This document shows positions 1 through 8,420 of a DNA stretch of 32,547 bases, one piece after another. The position numbers and the translations under genes are program-made. Origin of the DNA: an uncultured Nitrospina sp. (GTDB lineage Bacteria; Nitrospinota; Nitrospinia; Nitrospinales; VA-1). Each line of letters starts with the position of its first letter. The first letter of the stretch is position 1. The DNA lies in contig CALAGQ010000031.1 of the NCBI GenBank assembly GCA_937891765.1, positions 1-32,547 on the forward strand. Direction: 5' to 3'. Under the pieces are notes generated by a model, which had not been told where the DNA came from, searched no databases, and saw only the letters and a list, made by a program, of their open reading frames with translations.

Positions 1-227
1 CAAATTATTCCTCTTATTTAAATTTATTGAACAGTTTTTGAAAAAAAATTTCCCTTTAAATGCAAAAAGTTAGAGTCATCCCTCCCAAGTTGCCCCCATA
101 TTTTCTGTTAATTGGTATCCTTTTTGCTCTTTAACTTTGGTTCCCAGGATTTAAGGAAACCGACTTTGATCCCTCTTCGGGGTTAAAGAAAACGTTGGGG
201 AGATAAACTTATCAAGGATTAAATTGG
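1..227. other. AT-rich leader region without a recognised gene
   Basis: I see no coding region, RNA gene or convincing repeat here. The stretch is AT-rich and precedes a small membrane protein gene. An AAGGA at 214-218 is the likely ribosome binding site of that gene. Confidence 0.5.
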
Positions 228-530
228 GTGAATGTTATGCAGAGCATGAATGAAGCTATGGAGTTTTTATCTCATAAAGTATTTTTTATTTCTTTCGGAC
301 AAATTGCGTTTATGTTCGCGGCCTGTTTTATTTGTTTGCTCTACGGTAAGCACAAAACGGGATTGTTATTATCCTATTTCTTTATTTTTTACTGGGGCTT
401 TGTTTCCAACCGTATTTACTGGTTGGAATTATTTGGTGACTCGGGAGTGGGGCTCCTGATGTATTTTACGGCCGCGACAGCCATAGCCCTGATGGGAGTC
501 CTCAGCTTTTTCCAGCCAGACCATCGCTAA
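228..530 (+). CDS. Small integral membrane protein, function unknown
   Basis: A 100-residue hydrophobic protein with about three predicted membrane segments, at roughly residues 20-38, 44-62 and 72-93. It ends in a short polar tail (FFQPDHR). I do not recognise the family. The chosen start is a GTG at 228, nine bases after AAGGA; an ATG at 237 (MQSMNEAMEF) is an alternative. The stop codon (528-530) overlaps the start of a hairpin repeat that recurs near 24170. No neighbour on the same strand suggests a function: the next gene is on the opposite strand. Confidence 0.6.
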   Translation: MNVMQSMNEAMEFLSHKVFFISFGQIAFMFAACFICLLYGKHKTGLLLSYFFIFYWGFVSNRIYWLELFGDSGVGLLMYFTAATAIALMGVLSFFQPDHR

Positions 531-660
531 CCGGCGAGCCGCCGGTGGCAATGGGGCGGTGACGCTGACGCGACCGCCAAGCGCGTGAATGGTGAATAAA
601 GAGTTGTTTCGGCTTAATGAGTTTCTGCAAATTACCCCTACGGGCGCGGCTCACTCTCTC
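529..660 (+). repeat. Dispersed intergenic element, copy H
   Basis: It begins with AACCGGCGAGCCGCCGG, a perfect hairpin module followed by TGGCAA; the same 23 bases occur at 24170-24192. At 607-621 it carries the family core TTTCGGCTTAATGAG, which matches copy B near 22771 in reverse complement. It starts on the last bases of the stop codon of the upstream membrane protein gene. Confidence 0.65.
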
Positions 661-707
661 GCGAGAATAGTCTGGACGTACTGGCAGAGCCTGCGTTCAT
701 GAGCCGC

Positions 708-731
708 ATCAACCCCTTGGGAGGTTTTTTT
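708..731 (+). terminator. Possible weak terminator
   Basis: AACCCCTTGGGAGGTT can fold into a short imperfect hairpin and is followed by a run of Ts (725-731). It lies between the small membrane protein gene and the convergent FMN reductase gene. The stem is short and has a mismatch, so this is tentative. Confidence 0.3.
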
Positions 732-759
732 ATCAGTTGCGTTCCATATGCGGGCCAGC

Positions 760-1284
760 CTAACTTTGAAGTGACCCGGAGATTTTAACCAATTGATTGG
801 TTAATTCGCCAATGCGCTTTTTGATTTCAGGGTCTGCCAGGTGATCTCCTTTAAACGACTCGCCGGTGACATAAACGAACCGGGGCAAAACCACACAGCG
901 GAAGTCCAACATCAGGCTGTTAGCCAGACTCATAATGGACATATAGCTGCCTTGTCCTCCGGCAGCACATAGAAACCCCACCACCTTATCTTCCCAGCCC
1001 TTGCCGGTTAGCTCGACAAGGTTCTTTGCGGCGGCATTGGCGTCGTAGTTATAAATGGGAACGGAAAGCAAAATTCCCTCGGCCTTATTAACTCGTTCAG
1101 CCGCAGATATAACCTCTGGTTGTGCATACACTGAATCTCCATCGCAAAAAGGCAAGGGGTTATCCTTCAGAGACATAAAGTCAACCTCTACACCCGCCTG
1201 CTGTAGCGCATCTTCAGCCTGCTGTGCCAGTACTCGGCTACGGCTTTCGGGATTGAGGCTGCAAGCTATGATTAAATAAGACAT
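760..1284 (-). CDS. NAD(P)H-dependent FMN reductase-type flavoprotein
   Basis: A 174-residue flavodoxin-fold protein of the NADPH-dependent FMN reductase family, cytosolic. It starts with a beta strand and phosphate-binding loop (residues 1-16, including ACSLNPESRSR) that should bind the FMN phosphate. It also has the family's VPIYNYDANAAAKNLVE stretch near residues 75-91 and a glycine-rich AAGGQGSYMS near 107-116, which contacts the flavin ring in relatives. Length fits the family. The ATG start has GGAG six bases upstream. Members reduce flavins, quinones, azo compounds or chromate; the substrate cannot be read from sequence. It is monocistronic, convergent with the gene to its left and divergent from the HAD hydrolase gene to its right. 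Confidence 0.85.
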   Translation of the reverse strand: MSYLIIACSLNPESRSRVLAQQAEDALQQAGVEVDFMSLKDNPLPFCDGDSVYAQPEVISAAERVNKAEGILLSVPIYNYDANAAAKNLVELTGKGWEDKVVGFLCAAGGQGSYMSIMSLANSLMLDFRCVVLPRFVYVTGESFKGDHLADPEIKKRIGELTNQLVKISGSLQS

Positions 1285-1398
1285 TTATTTCTCCAGATTT
1301 ATAGTGGAAATATTAGAAATGATTAAAATCTTTTCCCACTGGCGTTCCATCTTATTTACAGTATAAAATCCTAGTTATAAAATTTAATTTTTGGAAAC

Positions 1399-2115
1399 TT
1401 GCTATTGCCTTTATCTTCCTTCAAAGCGGTTTTTTTTGATGTCGGGGGGACGTTGATCCGCGTTCACCCGTCGGTCGGGGATGTCTATGCCCGGCACGCC
1501 CGCCCCTTCGGCTATTCGGGTTCTGTCGAGGTTTTAAATGAAGGGTTCCGTGCGCAATGGAAAAAAATGGGGGGCATTGAGTCTTTAGGCAATCAGAGCG
1601 GAGCCGAAGCGGAAAGAAATTTTTGGCGCCAACTGGTTTATGAGGTGTTTCAACCGCTGGGCGGGCTCGACCGATTCGATGAATACTTCGATCTCATTTT
1701 TGAAGCGTTTCGAGAAAAATCCAACTGGAGGGTTTATGAAGATGTGATTGAATCCGGGATCCTCGAAACTCTAAAAAAAAGAGGCGTGGTGCTGGGAGTC
1801 ATTTCCAATTGGGATTCGCGGCTGGTTTCCACCTTGGAAAATATTGGTCTGGCGCGTTATTTTGATTTTATCCTGCCCTCTGCGGTGGTTGGTTCGGCAA
1901 AGCCGGATAAAAAGATATTTGAGGAAGCGTTAAGACGGAGTGGAGTCGCAGCTCATGAAGCCTGCCATATTGGCGATGAAATGCGAACCGATGTAGAGGG
2001 AGCTCAGGCTGTTGGCATTCATCCTGTTTTGCTGGATCGGGATAACCGTTTTGATTTGGCAGGGGTGACTAGGGTTGCTTCGTTTGCAGAACTGAATCCA
2101 TCGACTAAACCGTGA
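1399..2115 (+). CDS. HAD-superfamily hydrolase, subfamily IA (HDHD3-like)
   Basis: A 238-residue haloacid dehalogenase-fold phosphatase-like protein. Motif I is FFDVGGTLI with nucleophile Asp14. The usual second Asp is replaced by Gly, as in HDHD3-like and haloacid dehalogenase-type members. Motif II is VISNWD, motif III the lysine in GSAKPDKK, and motif IV HIGDEMRTDVEGA. An alpha-helical cap lies between motifs I and II. The substrate is unknown. The start is a TTG at 1399; no ATG is available before the first motif, and upstream Shine-Dalgarno matches are weak. The loss of the general acid Asp makes some phosphatase activities less likely, but it is normal for this subgroup. It converges on the pentapeptide-repeat gene. 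Confidence 0.82.
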   Translation: MLLPLSSFKAVFFDVGGTLIRVHPSVGDVYARHARPFGYSGSVEVLNEGFRAQWKKMGGIESLGNQSGAEAERNFWRQLVYEVFQPLGGLDRFDEYFDLIFEAFREKSNWRVYEDVIESGILETLKKRGVVLGVISNWDSRLVSTLENIGLARYFDFILPSAVVGSAKPDKKIFEEALRRSGVAAHEACHIGDEMRTDVEGAQAVGIHPVLLDRDNRFDLAGVTRVASFAELNPSTKP

Positions 2116-2139
2116 AGCGCGAAAAGTAGATCGTAGAAT

Positions 2140-2649
2140 TTAGGCTTTATAACCTTTTACGCCATCGAGTTTGGCATTTTTAAAGCTGGCGTTTTTGGTA
2201 TCGGCTTTGGTTAAGTCTGCTTTAGAGAGATCGGCTCCATGAAAAGAGACGTCGTTGAGTTTTGCTTCTCTCAAGTCGCAACCGACCATAGACGCGAAAG
2301 TCATGCTGGCCTTATTGCATTTTGCCCGGATCAGTTTTGCTCCCTCCATTTTTGCTCGACTGAACGATGCATTTTCCAGATTGGTGAGACACAAGTCGGC
2401 ATCTTTTAAATTAGCCTCATTAAAATCTGCATTGGTCAAATCAGAACTACGGAAATTACATTTGGCTAGAAAGGCCTTGTGGAATTTGGCCTTCTTCAGC
2501 GAGGTGTTGCTGAAGTTGGTGTCGGCGATGGTCATGTCACTAAAATCAAGGCCCGAAAGATCAAGTCCTGAAAAATCTCTATTGGATAAATGCGTTTGCG
2601 ATTTATCCACAAGCATTGCTTTGATCTTCGCTACCGTTGTATTAGCCAT
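2140..2649 (-). CDS. Pentapeptide-repeat protein
   Basis: A 169-residue protein whose middle and C-terminal two thirds (from about residue 25) are tandem five-residue repeats of the A(D/N)LxX type, such as ANLKDADLCLTNLENASFS. Such repeats form a right-handed quadrilateral beta-helix. No signal peptide or membrane segment is visible, so it is probably cytosolic. Some relatives mimic DNA and protect gyrase from quinolones or toxins (Qnr, MfpA), but most have no known role and nothing here points to gyrase. The ATG start has a GGGGAG a few bases upstream. It is transcribed in the same direction as the Mla cluster but separated from it by about 100 bp. Confidence 0.85.
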   Translation of the reverse strand: MANTTVAKIKAMLVDKSQTHLSNRDFSGLDLSGLDFSDMTIADTNFSNTSLKKAKFHKAFLAKCNFRSSDLTNADFNEANLKDADLCLTNLENASFSRAKMEGAKLIRAKCNKASMTFASMVGCDLREAKLNDVSFHGADLSKADLTKADTKNASFKNAKLDGVKGYKA

Positions 2650-2751
2650 CTCTCCCCTTTAGATCGTTTAGCTCAACGTCCCTTAAATATAACGGGTGAG
2701 TGCGATCTTAACAAGAAATTATTTGTTTTGCAAAATATCAAAACCCTTGAA

Positions 2752-4269
2752 TTAGGCTTTGTTGGCAAAATGTTCCGGCGACTGTTTTTGCTTTTGGTTT
2801 TCCCGAAGCTCCAAGGCCAATAAAAAATAAAACGGGAGGTATTCGACCCCGGGAATCCACAGGTTAAGCGGTTGAAGTTCTTGATAATCAAAATAAAAGT
2901 CGAGGTAATAGAGGCCCACCAGTCCAGTCAATGCCATCCACGACCGTGTGGGGAACACACACAAAAAGGGCACAACCCAGCAGAGATACCACGGGTTCTG
3001 CACCGGACTCAGGAGAAAAACCAGCGCCATGATCCAGAAAAGTCCGCGCACAAATTCTACAGGCTGTTGAAGAAGAGAAGCACCTTTACACTGAAACCAG
3101 AGTAGGGCTCCGGCTAGCATGATAGCTACCGTAACTTTGCTTAGGAAAATGGGTGAGGGGTTGGAAAAAATTATTTCGTTCGCGAACCCACCCGAAATAT
3201 TTCTAAAGATGAAAACCAGAACGGCGAAAATGCTGTCATTACTTTGCCAATGCAGAGTGAAGGCTTTGAGTCCGTCAAACATTTGCAGTCCGATTCCCAT
3301 AAAGGGTAGATACCCCAAAATGGCCACCCCGAGAAACAGACTGGCATTTCCCAAAGGAGCCAGCCAGATCTTTTCCCCCGTCTGGCGCATTTTTTCATGA
3401 CAGGCTTTGAGATATAAGGGCAGCAAAATCACCGGATACAGTTTCCCCAGAAAGCCAAAGGCCAGGAACAGAGTCGCCACGGTATGGCGATGACACAGCA
3501 AAAAATAAATCGAGCCCGTGAGCAGGGATATGCCGATGATATCCAGGTGCGTCGAGTTGAAAGTTTCTTTGATGATCAGAGGACTCCAGAAATAAATCAG
3601 GCAAGCGGATTTATCCATCCTCAATTTTGAAAGGATGCCAATGATAAAAACCAAAGTCATGATGTCGAAAATTAAAAATCCGCACCTCAGGGCGACAATG
3701 CTGTCGGGTTTTATCTGGTGCATCAGACGGAACACAAACTGCGCCATCGGCGGGTAGATGGTTGGCACCTCTGGATGGTTCACCCGTTCCAGATATTTAA
3801 GGGATTTGGGAGACGCCCATTTCAACGCGTCCAGTTGTTCCAGTTCGCGCTCGTTGCGCTCAACATAAGTTTCATAATAGCTTTCCGGATTCTGGATTCT
3901 CAGCGCCTTGAAGTCATTCACTTCGGCGGGAGCGTATTCAAACGGATTGATTCCATTTGCGAACACTTTCCCATCCCATAAATAGCGATAGACGTCATCT
4001 TCCTGAATCTGCTGAGAGGGGAGGATGACGGCGCGAAACAACAGGCCGAACACGATGATTATCCAAAAGTTGCTTGGGTTCTCGGGACGTTTGCGCACGA
4101 TAAACCAGGTGAGGCCATAAAGCGCACACAGGGAAAAATAAACAGCGAGATAAGTGAGGAGGGGTCTTTCTGAATAGCCTTCTCCCCAGTTGAATTGGCT
4201 GGAAAGCTGGGTCAGAAAACCATAAAGCAGAAAGCTGGCTGTCCCCGTGAACAGGATGGGGGAGCGCAC
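2752..4269 (-). CDS. GT-C family glycosyltransferase, GT87/DUF2029 mannosyltransferase-like
   Basis: A 505-residue polytopic inner-membrane protein with about ten or more hydrophobic segments. The first extracytoplasmic loop carries QEDDVYRYLWDGKVFANG, with acidic residues 90-92. This is the typical GT-C catalytic loop, followed by GINPFEYAP. Such enzymes transfer sugars from polyprenyl-phosphate donors to lipids or glycans outside the membrane. The donor and acceptor here are unknown. The start is GTG, and the upstream TPR gene's TAG stop shares one base with it (TAGTG), so translation is probably coupled. It is last in the run mlaE-mlaF-mlaD-TPR-GT. This suggests, but does not prove, a link to envelope lipid or glycolipid metabolism. 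Confidence 0.75.
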   Translation of the reverse strand: MRSPILFTGTASFLLYGFLTQLSSQFNWGEGYSERPLLTYLAVYFSLCALYGLTWFIVRKRPENPSNFWIIIVFGLLFRAVILPSQQIQEDDVYRYLWDGKVFANGINPFEYAPAEVNDFKALRIQNPESYYETYVERNERELEQLDALKWASPKSLKYLERVNHPEVPTIYPPMAQFVFRLMHQIKPDSIVALRCGFLIFDIMTLVFIIGILSKLRMDKSACLIYFWSPLIIKETFNSTHLDIIGISLLTGSIYFLLCHRHTVATLFLAFGFLGKLYPVILLPLYLKACHEKMRQTGEKIWLAPLGNASLFLGVAILGYLPFMGIGLQMFDGLKAFTLHWQSNDSIFAVLVFIFRNISGGFANEIIFSNPSPIFLSKVTVAIMLAGALLWFQCKGASLLQQPVEFVRGLFWIMALVFLLSPVQNPWYLCWVVPFLCVFPTRSWMALTGLVGLYYLDFYFDYQELQPLNLWIPGVEYLPFYFLLALELRENQKQKQSPEHFANKA

Positions 4270-5162
4270 TAGGGGTTGCGGGCAAAAGAACTCTGCCCCC
4301 CCAGAGTTTTCAACTCCTGGCTTTCTTGATCTGAAAGAATTTTATAAATGTCCAGGACGCTTCGGTGGACATAGGGGTCGTCATCTTTCAAGGCTAAGGC
4401 AGACCAGTAACGGGAAAGGGCTTCCTGAAACATTTTTTCCTTCTTATACAGGTCACCGAGTTTCACATAAATTTCTAACCGGTTCGGTTGCAGAACCGAA
4501 ACTCTTTCAAAATAGTTCACCGCTTCAAGATAATCTCCCGACCGCTCATATTCCGCACCCAGTGTTTCCAGATAAACTGGGTTTTCCATTTCCAGGTCGA
4601 TGGACTGTTTCAGGTGTTCAATGCCTTGAGCAAATTTTCCCCGCTTAAGGTGCAACCGCCCCAGTCGATAGTGGGTGGGGGCATGCCGGTTATCAATACT
4701 CAAGGCCTTAAGATACTTTTGCTCCGCTTCGGCAAGCTTTCCCTCGCGCTCTTTAAACTCTCCCAAAATGCTGAGCGGATGCGCCGAATCCGGATTTTTA
4801 TTTGTCGCGATTTCAAGTTGCTTGAAAGCCTCGTCCGAGTTTCCCTTGTCGTAATGAATCCCCGCCAGGTTGATGCGGCTGAAAGTGTCTTCGGTGATTT
4901 TCAGGATATCATGATAAAGCTTTTCGGCCTGATCGGTCTTGCCCTGGTCCTGATACACAACGGCCAGGTTATACATGGCGAAGGAGTTATCAGGATTTCC
5001 CCTGAGGGCCAGTTTATACTCTTCGACCGCCTTGGCATATTCCTGGCTGTCGTAATGCTCCACTCCCTTGTTGAAATGGTTTTCAATGGGCGCGGGAACA
5101 TTGGCGCAGCCGAAGAAAAATAAAGCCGCTATCATAACCCCGTTGTTTATTTTAATCGTCAT
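4269..5162 (-). CDS. TPR-repeat lipoprotein of the Mla-type operon
   Basis: A 297-residue protein with a short N-terminal hydrophobic segment ending in FFFGC (Cys19), a plausible though imperfect lipobox. The rest is at least six tetratricopeptide repeats (around residues 30-285; for example SFAMYNLAVVYQDQGKTDQA and APTHYRLGRLHLKRGKFAQG). TPRs mediate protein-protein contacts, so it is probably a periplasmic scaffold anchored by lipid. It begins four bases after mlaD ends and overlaps the next gene by one base. No MlaC- or MlaA-like gene is in the cluster. This protein occupies the position where an accessory component might be expected, but no direct evidence ties it to lipid binding. Confidence 0.78.
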   Translation of the reverse strand: MTIKINNGVMIAALFFFGCANVPAPIENHFNKGVEHYDSQEYAKAVEEYKLALRGNPDNSFAMYNLAVVYQDQGKTDQAEKLYHDILKITEDTFSRINLAGIHYDKGNSDEAFKQLEIATNKNPDSAHPLSILGEFKEREGKLAEAEQKYLKALSIDNRHAPTHYRLGRLHLKRGKFAQGIEHLKQSIDLEMENPVYLETLGAEYERSGDYLEAVNYFERVSVLQPNRLEIYVKLGDLYKKEKMFQEALSRYWSALALKDDDPYVHRSVLDIYKILSDQESQELKTLGGQSSFARNP

Positions 5163-5165
5163 TGT

Positions 5166-6281
5166 CTAATTGCCGGATACCTTATCCAGCCGTTTCATGC
5201 GGATGCCCGATTGTCCTGGAACCGTGGCCTCGGCCGGGGGAACTGCAACCTCATCGGATTTGCGAACCAGTTTCCAGGGATTCCGTTTTAAGTCTTCGGT
5301 TAGGGATTTCAGGTTCTGCGATGTTTCGTTCATGTTCTGGAGAAGTTGCAGCAGGCTTCTGCGGTTCTCCACCATGATGGAGTTGCCCTGACCAAGAGTC
5401 TGTTCAACGCTTGTTGCGGTGCGGTCTATATCGGTGGTGATTTCCTGTGCGTTCGCTTCCATGCTATTGATCAAACGGGTCACACCCGGTCGCGTGTCAG
5501 CAAGCAGGGTTTCCATTTCTCGTGTCATACTTTGCATCTGATCGATGATTTTGCGGATATCCTTTTCCTTGTCGGTGACCAGTTTGTCGGCTTTCTCCGA
5601 CACTGAAGCCACGTGGTCGAAAGTGGATTGCAGTTTGCCGCCATTTTTATCCATCATGTCTGAAACTTTTTTGGAAATATCGAGGGCATTTTTCATATTG
5701 GCCTGAACATACATGCGGTTTTCCGCCAATATTGCATCCACATTGTGGAGGGAGGTTCGTACATGGTTCAATGTGGATCGAGCATCGGTAACGAGTTCTT
5801 CGGTCAGCTGGGTAAAACGTCGGATCTCCAATACGACCTCGGTGGCCATGTCGCCAATTTTAGCGATTTCAAACGAGTCTTCCCCGATCAACTCCTCATT
5901 GTCCCCTAAAGGAGGCGACTCTTGCGTGCCGGGCTTAACGTCTATATAGAGTCCACCCATCAGTCCGGAAGTTTTAATCATAGCGATGGAATTCTTTTTG
6001 ATGGTGATCTTGGGGTTGATCTCTGTCACCACCGCCACTCGGTCATGGCTTTTAACGTCGCCGAGCAGTTCAATGTCCTTGACCGAGCCAATGTCGAGTC
6101 CGGCATAGCGCACCGGTGCGCCGATTTCCATCCCGCCGGTGAAATTAAACACGATGCGCAACATCCTTCTGGGTTTGAAATAATCCTGAATATTGCCGAG
6201 CATGAAGATCATGACGATCAAACCCATCATGCTGATGAAAATAAAAAACCCGGATTTAACTTCTGAGGAACGGTATTCCAT
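5166..6281 (-). CDS. mlaD: MlaD-like MCE-domain protein with long C-terminal helical region
   Basis: A 371-residue substrate-binding component of an Mla-type phospholipid ABC transporter. It has a single N-terminal membrane anchor (about residues 11-30), then one MCE domain (about 38-118) with VRYAGLDIGSVKDIEL and SGLMGGLYIDVKPG. In known systems MCE domains form hexameric rings around a lipid channel. Residues of about 145-330 are highly charged with heptad-like spacing, predicting long helices. This makes the protein about twice the length of E. coli MlaD and closer in layout to mycobacterial Mce or chloroplast TGD2-like proteins. The ending is proline-containing and basic. It lies three bases downstream of mlaF and four upstream of the TPR gene, so all are surely cotranscribed. 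Confidence 0.88.
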   Translation of the reverse strand: MEYRSSEVKSGFFIFISMMGLIVMIFMLGNIQDYFKPRRMLRIVFNFTGGMEIGAPVRYAGLDIGSVKDIELLGDVKSHDRVAVVTEINPKITIKKNSIAMIKTSGLMGGLYIDVKPGTQESPPLGDNEELIGEDSFEIAKIGDMATEVVLEIRRFTQLTEELVTDARSTLNHVRTSLHNVDAILAENRMYVQANMKNALDISKKVSDMMDKNGGKLQSTFDHVASVSEKADKLVTDKEKDIRKIIDQMQSMTREMETLLADTRPGVTRLINSMEANAQEITTDIDRTATSVEQTLGQGNSIMVENRRSLLQLLQNMNETSQNLKSLTEDLKRNPWKLVRKSDEVAVPPAEATVPGQSGIRMKRLDKVSGN

Positions 6282-6284
6282 AGA

Positions 6285-7091
6285 TCAGACTCGGCTCATT
6301 TCTTTAAGTTCATCTCCATAATCTGTCAGGCTTTTGCTGAACGGAATGGGTCCGTCCGGACTGCCTTCAATAAACTGTATCACTCTCGGGTCATCACTTT
6401 TACGAATTTCTTCCGGTGTGCCCTCAGCGATGATCTCGCCTTTGAACAGCATGATTATTTTATCCGAAATACGCATGGCGCTAGGAATTTCGTGTGTGAC
6501 CACCACCGAGGTGATGCCCATTTTTTTGCTGAGGTCGATGATCAATTTGTCAATCACGCCGATGGAGATCGGATCCAGTCCTGCCGATGGCTCGTCATAA
6601 AAAACAATTTTAGGGTCGAGAGCAATGGCCCGGGCCAGGGCAATGCGTTTAATCATGCCGCCGGAAAGCTGGGCCGGTTTGAGGTGCTCGGCCCCTCTTA
6701 GTCCCACCATCTCCAGCTTCATCTTAACCATGATAAGAATGGTGCCTTCGTTTAGATTGGTATGCTCCCGCATGGGCAAGGCGACATTGTCCTCCACCGT
6801 CAGGGAGTTGAACAGTGCCCCGGTTTGGAACATGGTGCCAAACTTTTTGCGGACACGACTGATCGCCTCATCCTTGAGTTGGGAGACTTCTTCACCGTCG
6901 ATCCAGATTTCGCCCGAGTCGGGGCGATAAGCTCCTATGAGAAGTTTGAGGATGGTGCTCTTGCCGCTGCCACTGCCGCCAATGATGGAAGTGATCTGGC
7001 CCTTTTCCATATGGGCGTTGAAATCTTCCAGCACGGTGATGCGCTTGTCGTCTTCGCCAAACGATTTTCTCAGGTTATTGACTCGTATCAT
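6285..7091 (-). CDS. mlaF: MlaF-like ABC transporter ATPase
   Basis: A 268-residue ABC ATPase energising the Mla-type lipid transporter at the inner membrane. Visible are Walker A GGSGSGKST (38-46), a Q-loop FQTGALF (Gln89), the signature LSGGM (142-146; LSGGMIKR is typical of MlaF rather than the usual LSGGQ), Walker B KIVFYDE (161-167), a D-loop and the H-loop His200 in VVVTHE. A C-terminal extension of about 40 residues follows. Length matches MlaF. The gene is two bases downstream of mlaE and three bases upstream of mlaD, indicating one operon. Confidence 0.93.
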   Translation of the reverse strand: MIRVNNLRKSFGEDDKRITVLEDFNAHMEKGQITSIIGGSGSGKSTILKLLIGAYRPDSGEIWIDGEEVSQLKDEAISRVRKKFGTMFQTGALFNSLTVEDNVALPMREHTNLNEGTILIMVKMKLEMVGLRGAEHLKPAQLSGGMIKRIALARAIALDPKIVFYDEPSAGLDPISIGVIDKLIIDLSKKMGITSVVVTHEIPSAMRISDKIIMLFKGEIIAEGTPEEIRKSDDPRVIQFIEGSPDGPIPFSKSLTDYGDELKEMSRV

Positions 7092-7093
7092 TA

Positions 7094-7990
7094 TCAGGTC
7101 ACAAAGAAAAATAAAGATGTGAATACCAGATCGGCAATGATCACCAGAATCATTGAGACCACCACGGCTGAGCGGGTGTTCTGCCCGACCATTTCCGCGC
7201 CACCTTCAATGATGAAGGCCATATAACTGCCGACCATGACAATGATGACGGCGAACACGGCGCTCTTGACCAGCCCGGTCACCACGTCTTTTACCACCAT
7301 CGCGTCGAGGGAGTTGTTGACATAGGTCACCGGGTCGATTCCCAGCGTGGTGGTGCCAATCAAAAACCCGCCTAATATTCCCATCAGGTCTGCCATGATG
7401 GTCAGGCACGGGAGCATGATCAAAAGGGCGATAAATCGGGGAGTGATTAAAAACTTTACCGGATTCAGCGCCATGATCTCAAGCGCAAGGATTTCATCGG
7501 AAACCTTCATCGTCCCGAGCTCGGCGGTGAATGCGGCCCCAACCCGCCCAGCCATGACCAGTGCGGTCATCAAAGGCCCGAGCTCGCGCAAAATGGCAAC
7601 GCCCACCAAAGCGCCGACAAACTCCAAGGCCCCCAACCGGCTCAACTGGTGCGCTGACTGAAACGCAAGAATGACTCCGATCAGAAACGAGACCAGAAAA
7701 ACAATAGTGGTGGACTTGACCCCAACCTCTTCCATCTGCGTCCACACGGGACGCCATTTAATAGGTTTGCCGCGAAAAGGTTCTATGAAGGTGCAATATA
7801 AAGTGGCACGGGTGAGATTGTATAGTCCACTGATCTCCTTGAAAAAATTTTCAAAAACAGCAGTAAACTCGAATCCCCTTCTACCAATAAACCCGAAAAA
7901 TGATCTGACCATAAACATATTCCCGAGCCACGCCCGGCAGGAATGGAACAAAAGTTTCAAGACTTCTAAATCCCTGGATTTCGCACACAA
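7094..7990 (-). CDS. mlaE: MlaE-like permease (MlaE/TGD1 family)
   Basis: A 298-residue permease of the MlaE family (PF02405 type), the membrane subunit of a phospholipid transporter. The family block runs from about residue 80 with FLIGVILAFQSAHQL, then LGPLMTALVMAGRVGAAFTAELGTM cut across 130-160, which is diagnostic. About five to six hydrophobic segments follow to the C-terminus. The furthest upstream start is TTG at 7990 with AAGGA close by. An internal ATG at about residue 21 or 23 (MFMVRSF) is a credible alternative and would give a length nearer to E. coli MlaE (260). It is 92 bases downstream of a STAS-domain gene and directly precedes mlaF. Confidence 0.92.
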   Translation of the reverse strand: MCAKSRDLEVLKLLFHSCRAWLGNMFMVRSFFGFIGRRGFEFTAVFENFFKEISGLYNLTRATLYCTFIEPFRGKPIKWRPVWTQMEEVGVKSTTIVFLVSFLIGVILAFQSAHQLSRLGALEFVGALVGVAILRELGPLMTALVMAGRVGAAFTAELGTMKVSDEILALEIMALNPVKFLITPRFIALLIMLPCLTIMADLMGILGGFLIGTTTLGIDPVTYVNNSLDAMVVKDVVTGLVKSAVFAVIIVMVGSYMAFIIEGGAEMVGQNTRSAVVVSMILVIIADLVFTSLFFFVT

Positions 7991-8024
7991 ATTTCCTTCA
8001 GGAACTGGCAGCCTTAAACCTCAT

Positions 8025-8082
8025 CTAGAAGCGTAACGACTATTGTTCGCCCTAAAAGGTTTTGATCTATCGCCCGTCGAGG
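8025..8082 (-). repeat. Degenerate edge of the dispersed element (copy K, tentative)
   Basis: The sequence AGAAGCGTAACGACTATTG followed by TTCGCC resembles the outer edge of copy A near 21702-21725 (AGAAGCGCAATGATCACTA then CTCGCC). It fills the gap between mlaE and the STAS gene. Only about 25 bases are alignable by eye, so this is weak. Confidence 0.3.
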
Positions 8083-8418
8083 CTACTCGACAAGGGCTTG
8101 TTCTTTTGTGTCGAAAACTTCAAATACGCTTAACAGACGCGCGATCTCAAACACATCCTTGACGCCTGGGGTCAAAGCGGCGAGGCGGAATTTATTCTTG
8201 CTGTTGTGGCTCCACTGCAACCCTTCCACAAGAGTGGCGATACCCGAGCTGTCAATGTAGGAAACTCCTGATAAATCCACAACGATGACCTTATTGTTGT
8301 TTTGAAAAAGAGGACCCAAAGCATCCCGCACTTTGGTTGAAGAACTCATGTCGATATCGCCAGTAACTGTGACGGTCACAGAATCCCCGTCCTTATCCAT
8401 TTTTAAATCCATACTCAT
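8083..8418 (-). CDS. STAS-domain protein (anti-sigma factor antagonist / MlaB-like)
   Basis: A 111-residue single STAS domain. The signature VDLSGVSYIDSSGIATLVEG (about 47-66) carries the DSSG motif; in SpoIIAA/RsbV a serine here is phosphorylated by the partner kinase. The upstream gene encodes an RsbW/SpoIIAB-type kinase whose stop lies only two bases before this start, with the ribosome site overlapping that stop. Together they form a classic partner-switch pair. However, the next genes are mlaEFD, and in E. coli the Mla complex includes MlaB, also a small STAS protein. The protein could therefore bind MlaF, act as an anti-anti-sigma factor, or do both. No sigma factor gene is in the window. 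Confidence 0.88.
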   Translation of the reverse strand: MSMDLKMDKDGDSVTVTVTGDIDMSSSTKVRDALGPLFQNNNKVIVVDLSGVSYIDSSGIATLVEGLQWSHNSKNKFRLAALTPGVKDVFEIARLLSVFEVFDTKEQALVE

Positions 8419-8420
8419 GG

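Noticed and set aside
2255..2662. Antisense frame over the pentapeptide-repeat gene
   Set aside because: Its Ser/Leu/Lys-rich periodic product merely mirrors the pentapeptide repeat on the minus strand.
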